Part shown: positions 5,735-13,120 of the stretch, in pieces
Numbering within the stretch: position 1 is the first letter of the stretch
How the letters are laid out: the number at the start of each line of letters is the position of its first letter
Source of the DNA: an uncultured Clostridia bacterium
GTDB lineage: Bacteria > Bacillota > Clostridia > Christensenellales > Aristaeellaceae
Reading direction: 5' to 3'
Assembly: GCA_934643535.1 (NCBI GenBank)
Contig: CAKUCE010000003.1
Coordinates: forward strand, 1 to 30,833
Length of the DNA stretch: 30,833 nt
Notes under the pieces: model-generated
The model's input: only the letters and a program-made list of their open reading frames with translations
What the model was told of the DNA's origin: nothing
Database searches by the model: none
Position numbers and translations under genes: made by a program

Positions 5735-7477
5735 TCAGTACAAGGGCAACCCAAATCCGTACACGGGCGAAGAGTAGAGGTAATAGCGGTTTTCCACGCA
5801 GCTTTCACCGACATTTCCTTCGACAGTGTAGATCATGTCGTTTTCAACATACTCCACGATACCGACGTGATCAGCTATACCGTCGCTCTCCCAGTCAAAA
5901 AAGATAATATCGCCGGGTGCTGGGGTATAGTCTCTGCCATGCCACTGGCCGTGTTCCATGAACCAGTTTGCTCCTTCCGGACAATACGCAAACTTGGGGA
6001 TAACACCCGCGTCTATGTAACCGCACTGGTCAGCACACCAGCTCACGAAGATCGCACACCACTCCACGCGATACGGATAGCCGTACCACTCGCAGAATTT
6101 CAGCCCGCTGTCGATGCCGAGCTGTGACTGCGCCACAGCTACCATAGTGGCGTTGCCTTCACTCATAAAGGATCGTCCAATAGGGTAATATCGCAGGACG
6201 TGAGATACATAGGATTTATCTCCGTAGCCTGACCAACCCAAACGTGCCACCATCATGTCGGAAAACTCGATGGCGTTCAGCTCGGAATAGCCGCCGTAGT
6301 TAGCAAGCGCCCATGAGATATAGCCATTGCCGAAGTTATAGCCCTGTAACGCGAGGGATATATGCTCAAGGTCAATCGGGCTTTCCACACCTGCCATTTG
6401 CAGCGCATTGACAAGAGCCTGTATGCCCACATCAATGGAGTATTCGGGATCGGTAATAGAGTTTGGAGCGTGAGGATAACGGGTATTATAGCCGCTTTCT
6501 GAGCATTGCATGGGATCGCTGCCCTGACCGCAGCTCTCCTGCATCATCACAGCGGCAATCAAGTCCTCGTATTCGGGGATGCCGTGTTGGGCAGCGTATA
6601 GCCGGATCAAGGGGCGGTATGCCTCCACCTCCGCACTCACGGGAATATAGGCGTTGCGCCCGTCACCGCTGCCGGTAAACATGGAGGCAACGCCCATAAT
6701 GACTACAAGAGGAATGAGGATAAGAGCCAAAGCTCCGGCTGCGTAAATCAGAGTTTCTTTGCCGGGTGTGACAGCCTTTGTGACCGCAGTACCCAGCTTT
6801 TTGAAAAAGTTATCGCTTGCTTTTGCTGCCGTCTTTGCAGTATCCGTCTTGATCTCCTGTATCGCTTTGTCTCTTGCCAGTCTGCGGCCCTGCTCCTTGA
6901 CAATCTGAGCTTTGGAAATAGCGGAAGAATATTTGTCGCGGGACAGCGCATTTTGACGCTGCCCCGCGATTTTGCGTTTTCTTATCTGTGCCGGGGCTTC
7001 TATGCCCCGATACGTTTCCATTTCAGAGGACTTTCCCTCTGGCTCCGGGATAGGGTTTCTTCTTACACTCTGCTGCTTCTGTTCCCGAACCTGACGGACA
7101 AAAGCACGCCGCATCTGCTCTTTCGGCTGCGGCGAAGCTGCCTCATAATCCGTTTCACCGTGAAACGAATTATCTCCGACAGAACTATACTTCTTTCTCG
7201 CTCCAACGGGTAAGGCTCTCCATGCATTATGGGCGGCGTTGACCGAATATCGCTCCACCTTATCCACAGCGGTATATGGCTGTTGCTCTTGATCCGGCGC
7301 GATGGACTGCTTTGCCTCGTTGAGCTGCTTTCTGGCCGTTTCCATTGTCCGGTAGCGCCCAGCCTGTTTAATGATCTCCTTGCCCGGCGCTTTCCGTGGC
7401 GGCCTTTTCTTTAAGATGTCAGCCTTTTTCCGGACGAGCCTTTTTCGCCCAGCTTCTTTCGCTTTGCTCCGCTCCAT
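5735..7477 (-). CDS. T4SS cell-wall hydrolase with lysozyme-like and CHAP domains
   Basis: This 580-residue protein opens peptidoglycan for the conjugation channel. It has a very basic cytoplasmic N-terminus (1-240), a membrane segment at about 243-268 (IYAAGALALILIPLVVIMGVASMF), a lysozyme-like transglycosylase domain (about 285-425; LIAAVMMQESCGQGSDPMQCSESG) and a C-terminal CHAP endopeptidase domain with Cys474 (VEWCAIFVSWCA) and His537 (DHVGIVEYV). This matches the bifunctional VirB1-like proteins of Gram-positive ICEs. Its ATG follows the VirB4 stop by one base, so the genes are co-transcribed. A perfect copy of the dispersed palindrome lies inside the gene (7151-7167), encoding the core of NSFHGETD at about residues 103-110 in the low-complexity cytoplasmic part. 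The usual downstream transfer genes are not present; the operon ends here. Confidence 0.9.
   Translation of the reverse strand: MERSKAKEAGRKRLVRKKADILKKRPPRKAPGKEIIKQAGRYRTMETARKQLNEAKQSIAPDQEQQPYTAVDKVERYSVNAAHNAWRALPVGARKKYSSVGDNSFHGETDYEAASPQPKEQMRRAFVRQVREQKQQSVRRNPIPEPEGKSSEMETYRGIEAPAQIRKRKIAGQRQNALSRDKYSSAISKAQIVKEQGRRLARDKAIQEIKTDTAKTAAKASDNFFKKLGTAVTKAVTPGKETLIYAAGALALILIPLVVIMGVASMFTGSGDGRNAYIPVSAEVEAYRPLIRLYAAQHGIPEYEDLIAAVMMQESCGQGSDPMQCSESGYNTRYPHAPNSITDPEYSIDVGIQALVNALQMAGVESPIDLEHISLALQGYNFGNGYISWALANYGGYSELNAIEFSDMMVARLGWSGYGDKSYVSHVLRYYPIGRSFMSEGNATMVAVAQSQLGIDSGLKFCEWYGYPYRVEWCAIFVSWCADQCGYIDAGVIPKFAYCPEGANWFMEHGQWHGRDYTPAPGDIIFFDWESDGIADHVGIVEYVENDMIYTVEGNVGESCVENRYYLYSSPVYGFGLPLY
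7151..7167. repeat. parS-like 17-bp palindrome, copy 2 (perfect, within a CDS)
   Basis: CGTTTCACCGTGAAACG, perfect arms around a central C. It lies inside the hydrolase gene, in the region coding for a disordered cytoplasmic tail where inserted residues would be tolerated. Confidence 0.85.
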
Positions 7478-7478
7478 A

Positions 7479-9797
7479 TCAACCGCGCCCCGGTGTGGTA
7501 TTCATCAGGCGGTAAAGCTCACTTTCCTGTGGGATCGTGCAATCAAAGGGTATCACCGCACCGGACACACGCAGAAGACCGTGCCCCGGCTCCACGTCGG
7601 TCACATAGCCCATTTGCGTATCAGAGATATGGAGAAGGTTGGAAAGCTCGGCGCGGTCAGTAGCCGCCTGATTGAACAGCATAAGGAACTCGGAGTTTGC
7701 GAACATCAGCCTTGCAGTTTCAGATTGCAGACATTCCTCCACATTCTGCGTCGCTGCCGTCATAATGCCGCCGTATTTTCGAAAACGCTTCCATGCTCGG
7801 TACAACACATCAGCGGAATAGTGGTATTTGAAGTACAGGTACACCTCGTCGAGAAATACCCATGTAAACTTGCCCTTATTCCGGTTTTCCATGACACGGT
7901 TTTGGATGGCCTCCAGCGTGACCACAAGTGCTGTCGGGCGCAGAGATTCACCCATCTCATAAAGGTCGAGAACGACAATACGGTTACTCATGTCTACGTC
8001 CGAGGCGTGGGCAAACACGTTCAAGCTGCCCTCGGTGATCAGCTCAGCGCTCAAGGCCAACTCCCGCGCCTCCGGCTCCGGCTGCCGCATGACCTCATTG
8101 CGCCAGTCGGTGAGAAGCGGCGCGGGAGATTTTCCTTTCAGATAAGGCTTGTAGATATTCGCCGTACACCGGTCGATGATTGATTTGTAGCTGCCGCTGA
8201 TTGACCCTGCCGCCATCTGCTGCTCCAATATACTTGTGATCAGCTCGGATTTTTGCGCGATGGGGTTTTCATCCTCATACCCGGCGGCGAGCTCCAACGG
8301 ATTCAGATGATGGGTACTGTGAGGACTGATTTCAACGACCTCGCCGCCGAAGGCGCGGGCAAGAGTCCCGTATTCTCGCTCAGCATCCACGATAATAATA
8401 TCGTCGTCAGTACCCAGAGCCACATTCATGATCGTATATTTCATGCCCATAGATTTGCCGGAGCCAGAAATGCCAAGATAGAACGCATGGGGAGAGACAA
8501 GACGCTTGCGGTCACAGATCAAAGGATTCTTGCTGACCTCATTTATACCGTAAGACAGGCCGCCCGGATCTTGAATTTCCTGCGCACGGAATGGGATTGC
8601 CACGGCGCAGCTCTCCGTTGTCAGTGTGTTCAAGGCATGGAGCCGACGAAGGCCATAGGGCAAAACTGTATTCAAGCCGTCCTCCTGTTGGAAACACGCC
8701 GGGGATATATCGCAAAGATGCTCTTTGCCGATGGCAATCAGACTTTCCGTGTCGGAATCCAGTTCCTCCAAGCTGTCCGCGGTATGAACAATGGTAATAA
8801 GAGAGAAGATCATGCGCTGGTCATTCTGCGTCAGATCATCCATAAACTCGCGGGAATTTTCCCGCTTCTGCTCCATGGAACGAGGGACTTCGGCTGTGAA
8901 GTTGTTCTTACTGTTTTGCCGCTGCTGCCAGCGGGTAATGTCCGTCTCCACACCGAGAATGATGCTCTCCACTTCCTTGACCGCCTCATCCGTGGGAACG
9001 GGGATCATGTCAATAGAAAGAATAAGGTCGCGGGCATACTCGGTCAGATCGGAAATGAGATCATCGGTAAGGAAAGAGGCATAGGTGCGCAGAAAAAGGA
9101 CGCGCCCGACCTTGTCCCCAAACTCAAAGTGGTTACGTTTGAAGCTGATAGAGTCCGGGCAGATCAAGTCCTTAAAATCTCTGCCTGTCTGCATATACCG
9201 ATAATCGTCATAATCGAAATACTGCTCATAGCCGGGACGGAAGAAGTCATGGAGTATTCGCAGACGGTCATAATTTCGTGCGGGTTTGATACCGGAATCC
9301 AGACGGGCAAAGGTCTTTTCCAGATTGGCCCCGGCTCTGCGAAAATAGCTCTTGCTTTCCTCAATTTTGCGCTGTGGGATTGAGAGAGTTACAAAGCGTT
9401 CCTGCACGAGATTGTTGCTCTGCGCCGCACGGCCTTTCATAATGGCATTGCCTTCCTCCCGGTAATGGTCAAGCCAGTCGTCCTTATACGGGAGCAGGAT
9501 GCGTCGTTCAAACTCTGCGGGGTTGAGCCGGTGGTTGACGATGGTGATCTTGGCTGTGGCATCCGTAGGCAGAGAATTGATTGCGGCACAATAGGCATTG
9601 AAGATGCTCCGCTGTGTTTCCTGCGAGGCTGCGATATAGTTCACATCTGTGAGCTTCCAGCTTCGGGAGTGCTTATTGCCCACCTCCCAAATACCGTTGG
9701 TGTAGATGCGTTTGATCGGTATGCTCTGCTGGACAGAGTGCGGCACCTTTACTCTGACGCGCTCGCTCTTATTCGCGGCCATAAGCGTTTTAATCAA
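7479..9797 (-). CDS. VirB4-type conjugation ATPase
   Basis: This AAA+ ATPase powers the mating channel at the inner face of the membrane. With the TTG start at 9797 it has 772 residues. The N-terminal half matches the VirB4/TraE family of Gram-positive ICEs (ERVRVKVPHSVQQSIPIKRIY, then SRSWKLTDVNY). Walker A is GISGSGKS at about 442-449 and Walker B is FTWVFLDEVYLYF; TAATQNVEECL follows. The frame can begin at a GTG at 9806, but GGGG then lies too close; GGAG with a 6-base spacer points to ATT at 9792-9794, and TTG at 9795-9797 is ten bases after GGGG. The start is thus uncertain by five codons. It overlaps prgI and is followed directly by the hydrolase gene. Confidence 0.95.
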   Translation of the reverse strand: MIKTLMAANKSERVRVKVPHSVQQSIPIKRIYTNGIWEVGNKHSRSWKLTDVNYIAASQETQRSIFNAYCAAINSLPTDATAKITIVNHRLNPAEFERRILLPYKDDWLDHYREEGNAIMKGRAAQSNNLVQERFVTLSIPQRKIEESKSYFRRAGANLEKTFARLDSGIKPARNYDRLRILHDFFRPGYEQYFDYDDYRYMQTGRDFKDLICPDSISFKRNHFEFGDKVGRVLFLRTYASFLTDDLISDLTEYARDLILSIDMIPVPTDEAVKEVESIILGVETDITRWQQRQNSKNNFTAEVPRSMEQKRENSREFMDDLTQNDQRMIFSLITIVHTADSLEELDSDTESLIAIGKEHLCDISPACFQQEDGLNTVLPYGLRRLHALNTLTTESCAVAIPFRAQEIQDPGGLSYGINEVSKNPLICDRKRLVSPHAFYLGISGSGKSMGMKYTIMNVALGTDDDIIIVDAEREYGTLARAFGGEVVEISPHSTHHLNPLELAAGYEDENPIAQKSELITSILEQQMAAGSISGSYKSIIDRCTANIYKPYLKGKSPAPLLTDWRNEVMRQPEPEARELALSAELITEGSLNVFAHASDVDMSNRIVVLDLYEMGESLRPTALVVTLEAIQNRVMENRNKGKFTWVFLDEVYLYFKYHYSADVLYRAWKRFRKYGGIMTAATQNVEECLQSETARLMFANSEFLMLFNQAATDRAELSNLLHISDTQMGYVTDVEPGHGLLRVSGAVIPFDCTIPQESELYRLMNTTPGRG

Positions 9798-10134
9798 AGT
9801 CTCCACGCCCCTTTCTGTTAAAGCGGTTATAAAATATATTTTCGCCTATGTACTTGCGGTCGCCGGCATACAGAACTTCCGTCTTGATAACAGCCCATAT
9901 AAACTGTTCAAAGGTCATGCCGTTATAAGAGAAGAAGCCCGCCATTGCCGCAGGAGACGCCAGTACGATACACAGCCAGCTTGCGGTTTCTTTTCCGATG
10001 GTCGGGCCAAGCAGCATATAGACTCCTACGGCGATAGCTACGGCAAAGATCGCGCAAAAGAACTGCCGGGCAGATAGGCCAAAGAAAATAGTTTCCTTGT
10101 ACTGCCGGATTTCTTTCGGAATTTTTACTTCTAT
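9790..10134 (-). CDS. PrgI-family T4SS membrane protein (VirB3-like)
   Basis: A small protein of 114 residues with two membrane segments (about 24-44 FFCAIFAVAIAVGVYMLLG and 50-70 SWLCIVLASPAAMAGFF). The N-terminus EVKIPKEIRQYKETIFFGLSARQFF is the PrgI signature, and PrgI genes typically stand just before virB4, as here (the 3' end overlaps it). In the frame a GTG occurs at 10143 but has no ribosome site. GAGG lies eight bases before an ATA at 10132-10134, which falls exactly where relatives have the ATG of a MEVKI start. I therefore give ATA as the likely start and treat it as unusual. The family calls are firm; the start is inference. Confidence 0.88.
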   Translation of the reverse strand: MEVKIPKEIRQYKETIFFGLSARQFFCAIFAVAIAVGVYMLLGPTIGKETASWLCIVLASPAAMAGFFSYNGMTFEQFIWAVIKTEVLYAGDRKYIGENIFYNRFNRKGRGDFD

Positions 10135-10161
10135 GAAGAGCACCTCATTTCATTTGAAAAT

Positions 10162-10190
10162 TTGACGTGTTTTTGCACTTGAGGGATAAT
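10162..10190 (+). promoter_or_regulatory. Predicted sigma-A promoter of the small membrane protein
   Basis: TTGACG (10162-10167), exactly 17 bases, GATAAT (10185-10190); the gene's ATG follows at 10226. Strong by eye. Confidence 0.65.
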
Positions 10191-10225
10191 ATTAGTAGAA
10201 AAAGTTTCGAAAGGAGCTTGACACT

Positions 10226-10549
10226 ATGAACATGATACAACAGCTTTTGACCGTGGCCGGGATACTGGTCGCCCTGCCCTTTACGGTAAAACTTCTATGG
10301 AAGCTTTATTTGCTCCCATTGGGATTTTGGCTTGCGGCGACGCACTTGTTTTGGCCCGAATGGGCAGCTTCGCATGAAACGCTGTGCTTCGCCCTACTGG
10401 GCGGATGCGTTCTCTTTTTCCTCGGCGCATGGGGGATACGCTATGCAGGCAAGAAACGTAGGGAAAAGGAATGGCTTAATCATGTACTCACAACAGCACC
10501 GGTTTTAGAGTACCGTCCAAAAAATGCGTTTCACGGTGAAACGGAATAA
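10226..10549 (+). CDS. Small two-helix membrane protein, unknown function
   Basis: A 107-residue protein with two hydrophobic stretches (about 6-45 with VAGILVALPFTVKLLWKLYLLPLGFWLAA, and 52-73 LCFALLGGCVLFFLGAWGIRYA) and a basic segment after them. It has its own promoter and AAGGAG nine bases before the ATG, and lies on the strand opposite to the transfer operon, between prgI and the methylase gene. I do not recognise its family. Its last residues, NAFHGETE, are encoded by a perfect copy of the dispersed palindrome, and the stop codon follows immediately. It could be an entry-exclusion or regulatory membrane protein, but nothing in the sequence proves this. Confidence 0.7.
   Translation: MNMIQQLLTVAGILVALPFTVKLLWKLYLLPLGFWLAATHLFWPEWAASHETLCFALLGGCVLFFLGAWGIRYAGKKRREKEWLNHVLTTAPVLEYRPKNAFHGETE
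10527..10543. repeat. parS-like 17-bp palindrome, copy 3 (perfect)
   Basis: CGTTTCACGGTGAAACG at the 3' end of the small membrane protein gene, between two convergent genes. The reading frame passes through it as FHGET. Confidence 0.85.
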
Positions 10550-10551
10550 GA

Positions 10552-11124
10552 TTAAGCGTTGGAATCACCTTCGATCTCACCGCTGTTCTTTTCCAATACT
10601 ATATCACTGACGACCTCGTTGCCCCACACATCCCAGCCGGGCGGAGATTGTCGCGCAAATAGCTCTATGCGGGGGACGTCACCCATAAGAGCTTCAATAC
10701 GCCGCCGCGCCTCAGCGGGCTTTTTGCTGTGTTCCTCAACATGGGAGACAATCACCTGATGAACATTTCTTGCTTTTCGGTGCGGGTGGCCTTTCGTGGC
10801 AAGCATACAGATCTCCACATTGGAACGTGTCCAGTAGCCCATGCCCCAAAAGATACCGTCGCTGTGCCGATTGAGCTTTACCCATACAAAGGCGGTGGTC
10901 TTATACTCAAAGCCCCATGCGCGGATCACCTGCAGAGCCTCCGAAATCATAGGCAATGTAGCCCAAATAAAAAGGATGCAGTCTTTGGCTGCCAGCTCCT
11001 GCACAGGCAGAGCCTTGATTTCATCGAGCTCCATTGTTGGATAATGCTTTTCAATATCCCCATGGCCTTTCCACATTTTATAACGCCAGGGCGGGTCTGC
11101 ATAAATCACAGAGTATTTCTTCAC
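10552..11124 (-). CDS. MT-A70-family DNA N6-adenine methyltransferase
   Basis: A 190-residue protein that transfers a methyl group from S-adenosylmethionine to adenine N6 in DNA. The catalytic DPPW is at residues 10-13 (YADPPWRY), followed by the typical FIWATLPMISEALQVIRAWGFEYKTTAFVWVKLN, GMGYWTRSNVEICMLATKGHP and a C-terminal RIELFARQSPPGWDVWGNEV. Start is GTG at 11124, overlapping the stop of the VirB6-like gene by four bases, so it is translated with the transfer operon. No restriction enzyme is nearby, so it is an orphan methylase. A likely role is protecting the element from host restriction or controlling transfer; that is inference. Confidence 0.93.
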   Translation of the reverse strand: MKKYSVIYADPPWRYKMWKGHGDIEKHYPTMELDEIKALPVQELAAKDCILFIWATLPMISEALQVIRAWGFEYKTTAFVWVKLNRHSDGIFWGMGYWTRSNVEICMLATKGHPHRKARNVHQVIVSHVEEHSKKPAEARRRIEALMGDVPRIELFARQSPPGWDVWGNEVVSDIVLEKNSGEIEGDSNA

Positions 11125-11960
11125 AGGCTGAACATCTCCCGCACGATCCGATCCGCGCCTTTCACAAGTCCGGTCAGAACAAGCATATTAAAGACAAGCT
11201 CCCCGATGTATTCCCAAGCCATCGTTACGGCGGGCAGGCTGCTGTCTACAACGGGAGATCCGCTGGACAAAAAGGCCGAGTAGATCAGACAGGCCAGCAC
11301 GATCACAGCACCCTCCAGACATACGCCAATGTAAGACTTTACAAAGGCTTTTCCCATCCCCGCCGTGTTTTCTCCTGCAAAGGAGGCTAAGGGCAGCGGA
11401 GATATAGCCGTATAGATATATAGCTTGAAAAAGCGTCCGTATACGGTAAGTATCAGAATAAAGGACAGGACGGTAATGAACAGGCTGCCGAGGAAGGAAA
11501 CCAGCCAAAGCGGGATGCTCTGTAAAAAGCCGACGTCCTCAATGGCACTGACGATCTCGGCGGGCAGCTCCGCCGTTGTAGTGACGCTGCCCCCGATGCT
11601 GCTCATAGATGCAGACACAACGCTGCCGCAGATAGAGAAAATAGCAGTCATCAATTCCATGCCGCGACCGACCGCCACCTTTGCCAGCACGAAGCGAATA
11701 AAATGCCGCAGAGCAAATTCCGGTCTTTGCAGCTCCTTAAAGGATGCAGCAGAGGAAAAGATGCCGACAGCAAAGAACAGCACCAATAGACCATAGCCGA
11801 TACCCACAAGGGCAGAATTGATGTTGGTTATCACGCTCCATATCTGCCCGCCCTTAAAGGTTTCCGGTGTTTGTGTAATCAGCGTCCATAGCTCGGCAAG
11901 CTTATCGTTCCATGTGGCAATGGCACTTTCCAGATTTCTTATAACCCAGTTATCACTAAT
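11121..11960 (-). CDS. VirB6/TrbL-like T4SS channel protein
   Basis: The polytopic membrane protein (about 279 residues) has hydrophobic segments including SALVGIGYGLLVLFFAVGIFSSA, LVSFLGSLFITVLSFILILTVYG, a segment at GVCLEGAVIVLACLIYSAFL and a C-terminal LVFNMLVLTGLVKGADRI. Composition and position in the operon fit the VirB6-like channel proteins of Tn1549-type elements. The open frame extends to 12341, but the first part is only the antisense of the antitoxin gene. The only good ribosome site, GGAGG at 11969-11973, lies eight bases before ATT (11958-11960); I therefore place the start there. GTG at 11967-11969 is the alternative, but it is part of the ribosome site itself. Gene order is Maff2, this gene, methylase, PrgI, VirB4. 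Confidence 0.82.
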   Translation of the reverse strand: MSDNWVIRNLESAIATWNDKLAELWTLITQTPETFKGGQIWSVITNINSALVGIGYGLLVLFFAVGIFSSAASFKELQRPEFALRHFIRFVLAKVAVGRGMELMTAIFSICGSVVSASMSSIGGSVTTTAELPAEIVSAIEDVGFLQSIPLWLVSFLGSLFITVLSFILILTVYGRFFKLYIYTAISPLPLASFAGENTAGMGKAFVKSYIGVCLEGAVIVLACLIYSAFLSSGSPVVDSSLPAVTMAWEYIGELVFNMLVLTGLVKGADRIVREMFSL

Positions 11961-11988
11961 TGACTTCACCTCCACATATAATTGTAAA

Positions 11989-12021
11989 TTTTTCGTGCAA
12001 TGTATTGATTTTTTCGTGCAA
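11989..12021 (+). promoter_or_regulatory. Two direct repeats, candidate toxin-antitoxin operator
   Basis: TTTTTCGTGCAA occurs at 11989-12000 and again at 12010-12021. The start-to-start spacing is 21 bases, about two helical turns, and the second copy sits in the -35/-10 spacer. This fits autoregulation by a ribbon-helix-helix antitoxin of the DinJ type. Confidence 0.5.
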
Positions 12022-12033
12022 AACGCATATACT
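12005..12033 (+). promoter_or_regulatory. Predicted promoter of the dinJ-yafQ pair
   Basis: TTGATT (12005-12010), 17 bases, TATACT (12028-12033); AAGGAG follows near 12048 and the ATG at 12063. Confidence 0.6.
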
Positions 12034-12062
12034 ATGTTCGTAATCGGAAAGGAGATGATTTT

Positions 12063-12338
12063 ATGGCCGGTTCCACCAATATTAGTATCCGTATGGATTC
12101 CGATGTCAAAGCACAGGCCGATGCGTTGTTTGGCGAACTTGGGATGAATTTGACCACGGCTTTTAATGTTTTCGTTCGTCAAGCCTTGCGTGAAGGCCGC
12201 ATTCCCTTTGAGGTTTCCCTTAACCATCCGAACAAAGAAACGATTGCTGCCATGCTGGAAGCGGAAAGGATTGCAAAAGACCCGTCTGTAAAGGGATATA
12301 CCGATATGGATGAACTTTTTGCTGATTTGCGGAAATGA
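12063..12338 (+). CDS. DinJ/RelB-family antitoxin
   Basis: A 91-residue protein whose N-terminus (TNISIRMDSDVKAQADALFGELGMNLTTAFNVFVRQALREGRIPFE) is the ribbon-helix-helix DNA-binding domain of DinJ/RelB antitoxins; the C-terminal tail would wrap the toxin. It overlaps the toxin gene by four bases (ATGA) and has AAGGAG before its ATG. It probably represses the operon through the direct repeats at 11989-12021. The pair stabilises the element by killing or stalling cells that lose it. It lies on the strand opposite to the transfer operon, between virB6-like and Maff2 genes. Confidence 0.93.
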   Translation: MAGSTNISIRMDSDVKAQADALFGELGMNLTTAFNVFVRQALREGRIPFEVSLNHPNKETIAAMLEAERIAKDPSVKGYTDMDELFADLRK

Positions 12339-12619
12339 CAAAATATACAGTCAAATACACGACTCAATTCAAAAAGGACTATAAGCTTGCCTTGAAACGG
12401 GGCATGAAGATGGAACTGCTGAATAATGTCATCACGGATTTGGCAAATGGGGTTTCTCTGCCGGAAAAGAACAACGATCACGCGCTGACAGGAAATTGGG
12501 TCGGACACAGAGAATGCCATATTCTCCCTGATTGGCTTCTCATCTATCGGATCGACGGGGATGTTCTTGTGCTGACAATAGCTCGCACCGGGACACACAG
12601 CGACCTATTTGGGAAATGA
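12335..12619 (+). CDS. YafQ/RelE-family mRNA interferase toxin
   Basis: A 94-residue protein of the YafQ branch of RelE toxins (TKYTVKYTTQFKKDYKLALKRGMKMELLNNVITDLANG, then LTGNWVGHRECHILPDWLLIYRIDGDVLVLTIARTGTHSDLF). Conserved His residues in HRECHI, the Arg in IYRI and the terminal GTHSDLF are all present, so the toxin appears intact. It cleaves mRNA at the ribosome when free of its antitoxin. Starts inside the antitoxin stop codon, implying coupled translation. A hairpin terminator built around the dispersed palindrome stands seven bases after the stop. Confidence 0.93.
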   Translation: MTKYTVKYTTQFKKDYKLALKRGMKMELLNNVITDLANGVSLPEKNNDHALTGNWVGHRECHILPDWLLIYRIDGDVLVLTIARTGTHSDLFGK

Positions 12620-12625
12620 TTGAAT

Positions 12626-12666
12626 GAGGTAATGCGTTTCACCGTGAAACGCATTACCTCTTTTCT
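12626..12666 (+). terminator. Terminator with the palindrome as stem core
   Basis: A perfect 17-bp inverted repeat (12626-12642 and 12644-12660) around one base, followed by TTTTCTT. It stops the toxin-antitoxin transcript before it reaches the converging Maff2 gene. The centre is the dispersed 17-bp palindrome. Confidence 0.75.
12635..12651. repeat. parS-like 17-bp palindrome, copy 4 (perfect)
   Basis: CGTTTCACCGTGAAACG, extended on both sides to a 35-base perfect palindrome (12626-12660), the longest such extension in the window. Confidence 0.85.
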
Positions 12667-12983
12667 TATACTGCGCCGATGGCGGCGAGGATTTCCTTTG
12701 CAAAGGCAATCACAAGCCCGCCGAACAGACACAGGAAACCCTGAGAACGCTGGCTTGCGTCATGGCTCTGGATGGACATACCGACCTGCACGATGCCCCA
12801 GCCGAGGATGATTACGCCGATGGCTTTGATCGCGCTGAAAATGAAGTCGGACAGATTGTTGACCACGGCAATGGGATCACCGTCGGCAGCAAAGGCACCG
12901 GTGGTTAAGAATGCCACGCAGAGTATGAGTACGCTCCACACGGACATGAATATCTTTGCGCGTTTTGTAGTAGATTTCTTCAT
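12666..12983 (-). CDS. Maff2-family small membrane protein (VirB2-like pilin candidate)
   Basis: A 105-residue protein with an N-terminal signal-like helix (IFMSVWSVLILCVAFLTTGAFA, then a probable cleavage after AFA) and two hydrophobic helices (FIFSAIKAIGVIILGWGIVQVGMSI and GFLCLFGGLVIAFAKEILAAIGAV). Size and pattern match the Maff2 family of conjugative elements and VirB2 pilins. The start at 12983 is supported by GGAGG seven bases upstream; the frame extends upstream without one. It lies between virD4 and the VirB6-like gene. Role in the mating channel is inferred from family and place. Confidence 0.88.
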   Translation of the reverse strand: MKKSTTKRAKIFMSVWSVLILCVAFLTTGAFAADGDPIAVVNNLSDFIFSAIKAIGVIILGWGIVQVGMSIQSHDASQRSQGFLCLFGGLVIAFAKEILAAIGAV

Positions 12984-13010
12984 TCGTTTTCCTCCATAAT
13001 AGATAAAGAA

Positions 13011-13071
13011 TAAATCCCCATGCGCAAAAATATGTTCCACTATTAAATGAAATCTAAGCGCATGGGGATTT
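13011..13071. terminator. Hairpin between virD4 and Maff2 genes
   Basis: AATCCCCATGCGC near 13012-13024 pairs with GCGCATGGGGATT near 13058-13070, and both flanks are T-rich on the strand leaving the hairpin. With a loop of about 33 bases it is a possible attenuator that lowers or raises Maff2 relative to virD4. A second GC-rich hairpin lies at about 13080-13116. Confidence 0.45.
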
Positions 13072-13120
13072 TTTCGCATCCGTTCCGGTTGCCCCGCAAG
13101 GGGCGAGGAACGGGCGATTA

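Noticed and set aside
8253..9383. Plus-strand open frame of 376 codons opposite virB4
   Set aside because: Antisense of a well-supported ATPase gene, low-quality composition, no start signals.
11961..12341. N-terminal extension of the VirB6-like frame
   Set aside because: It is the antisense of the antitoxin gene, which has its own promoter and ribosome site; the true VirB6-like start is placed near 11960.
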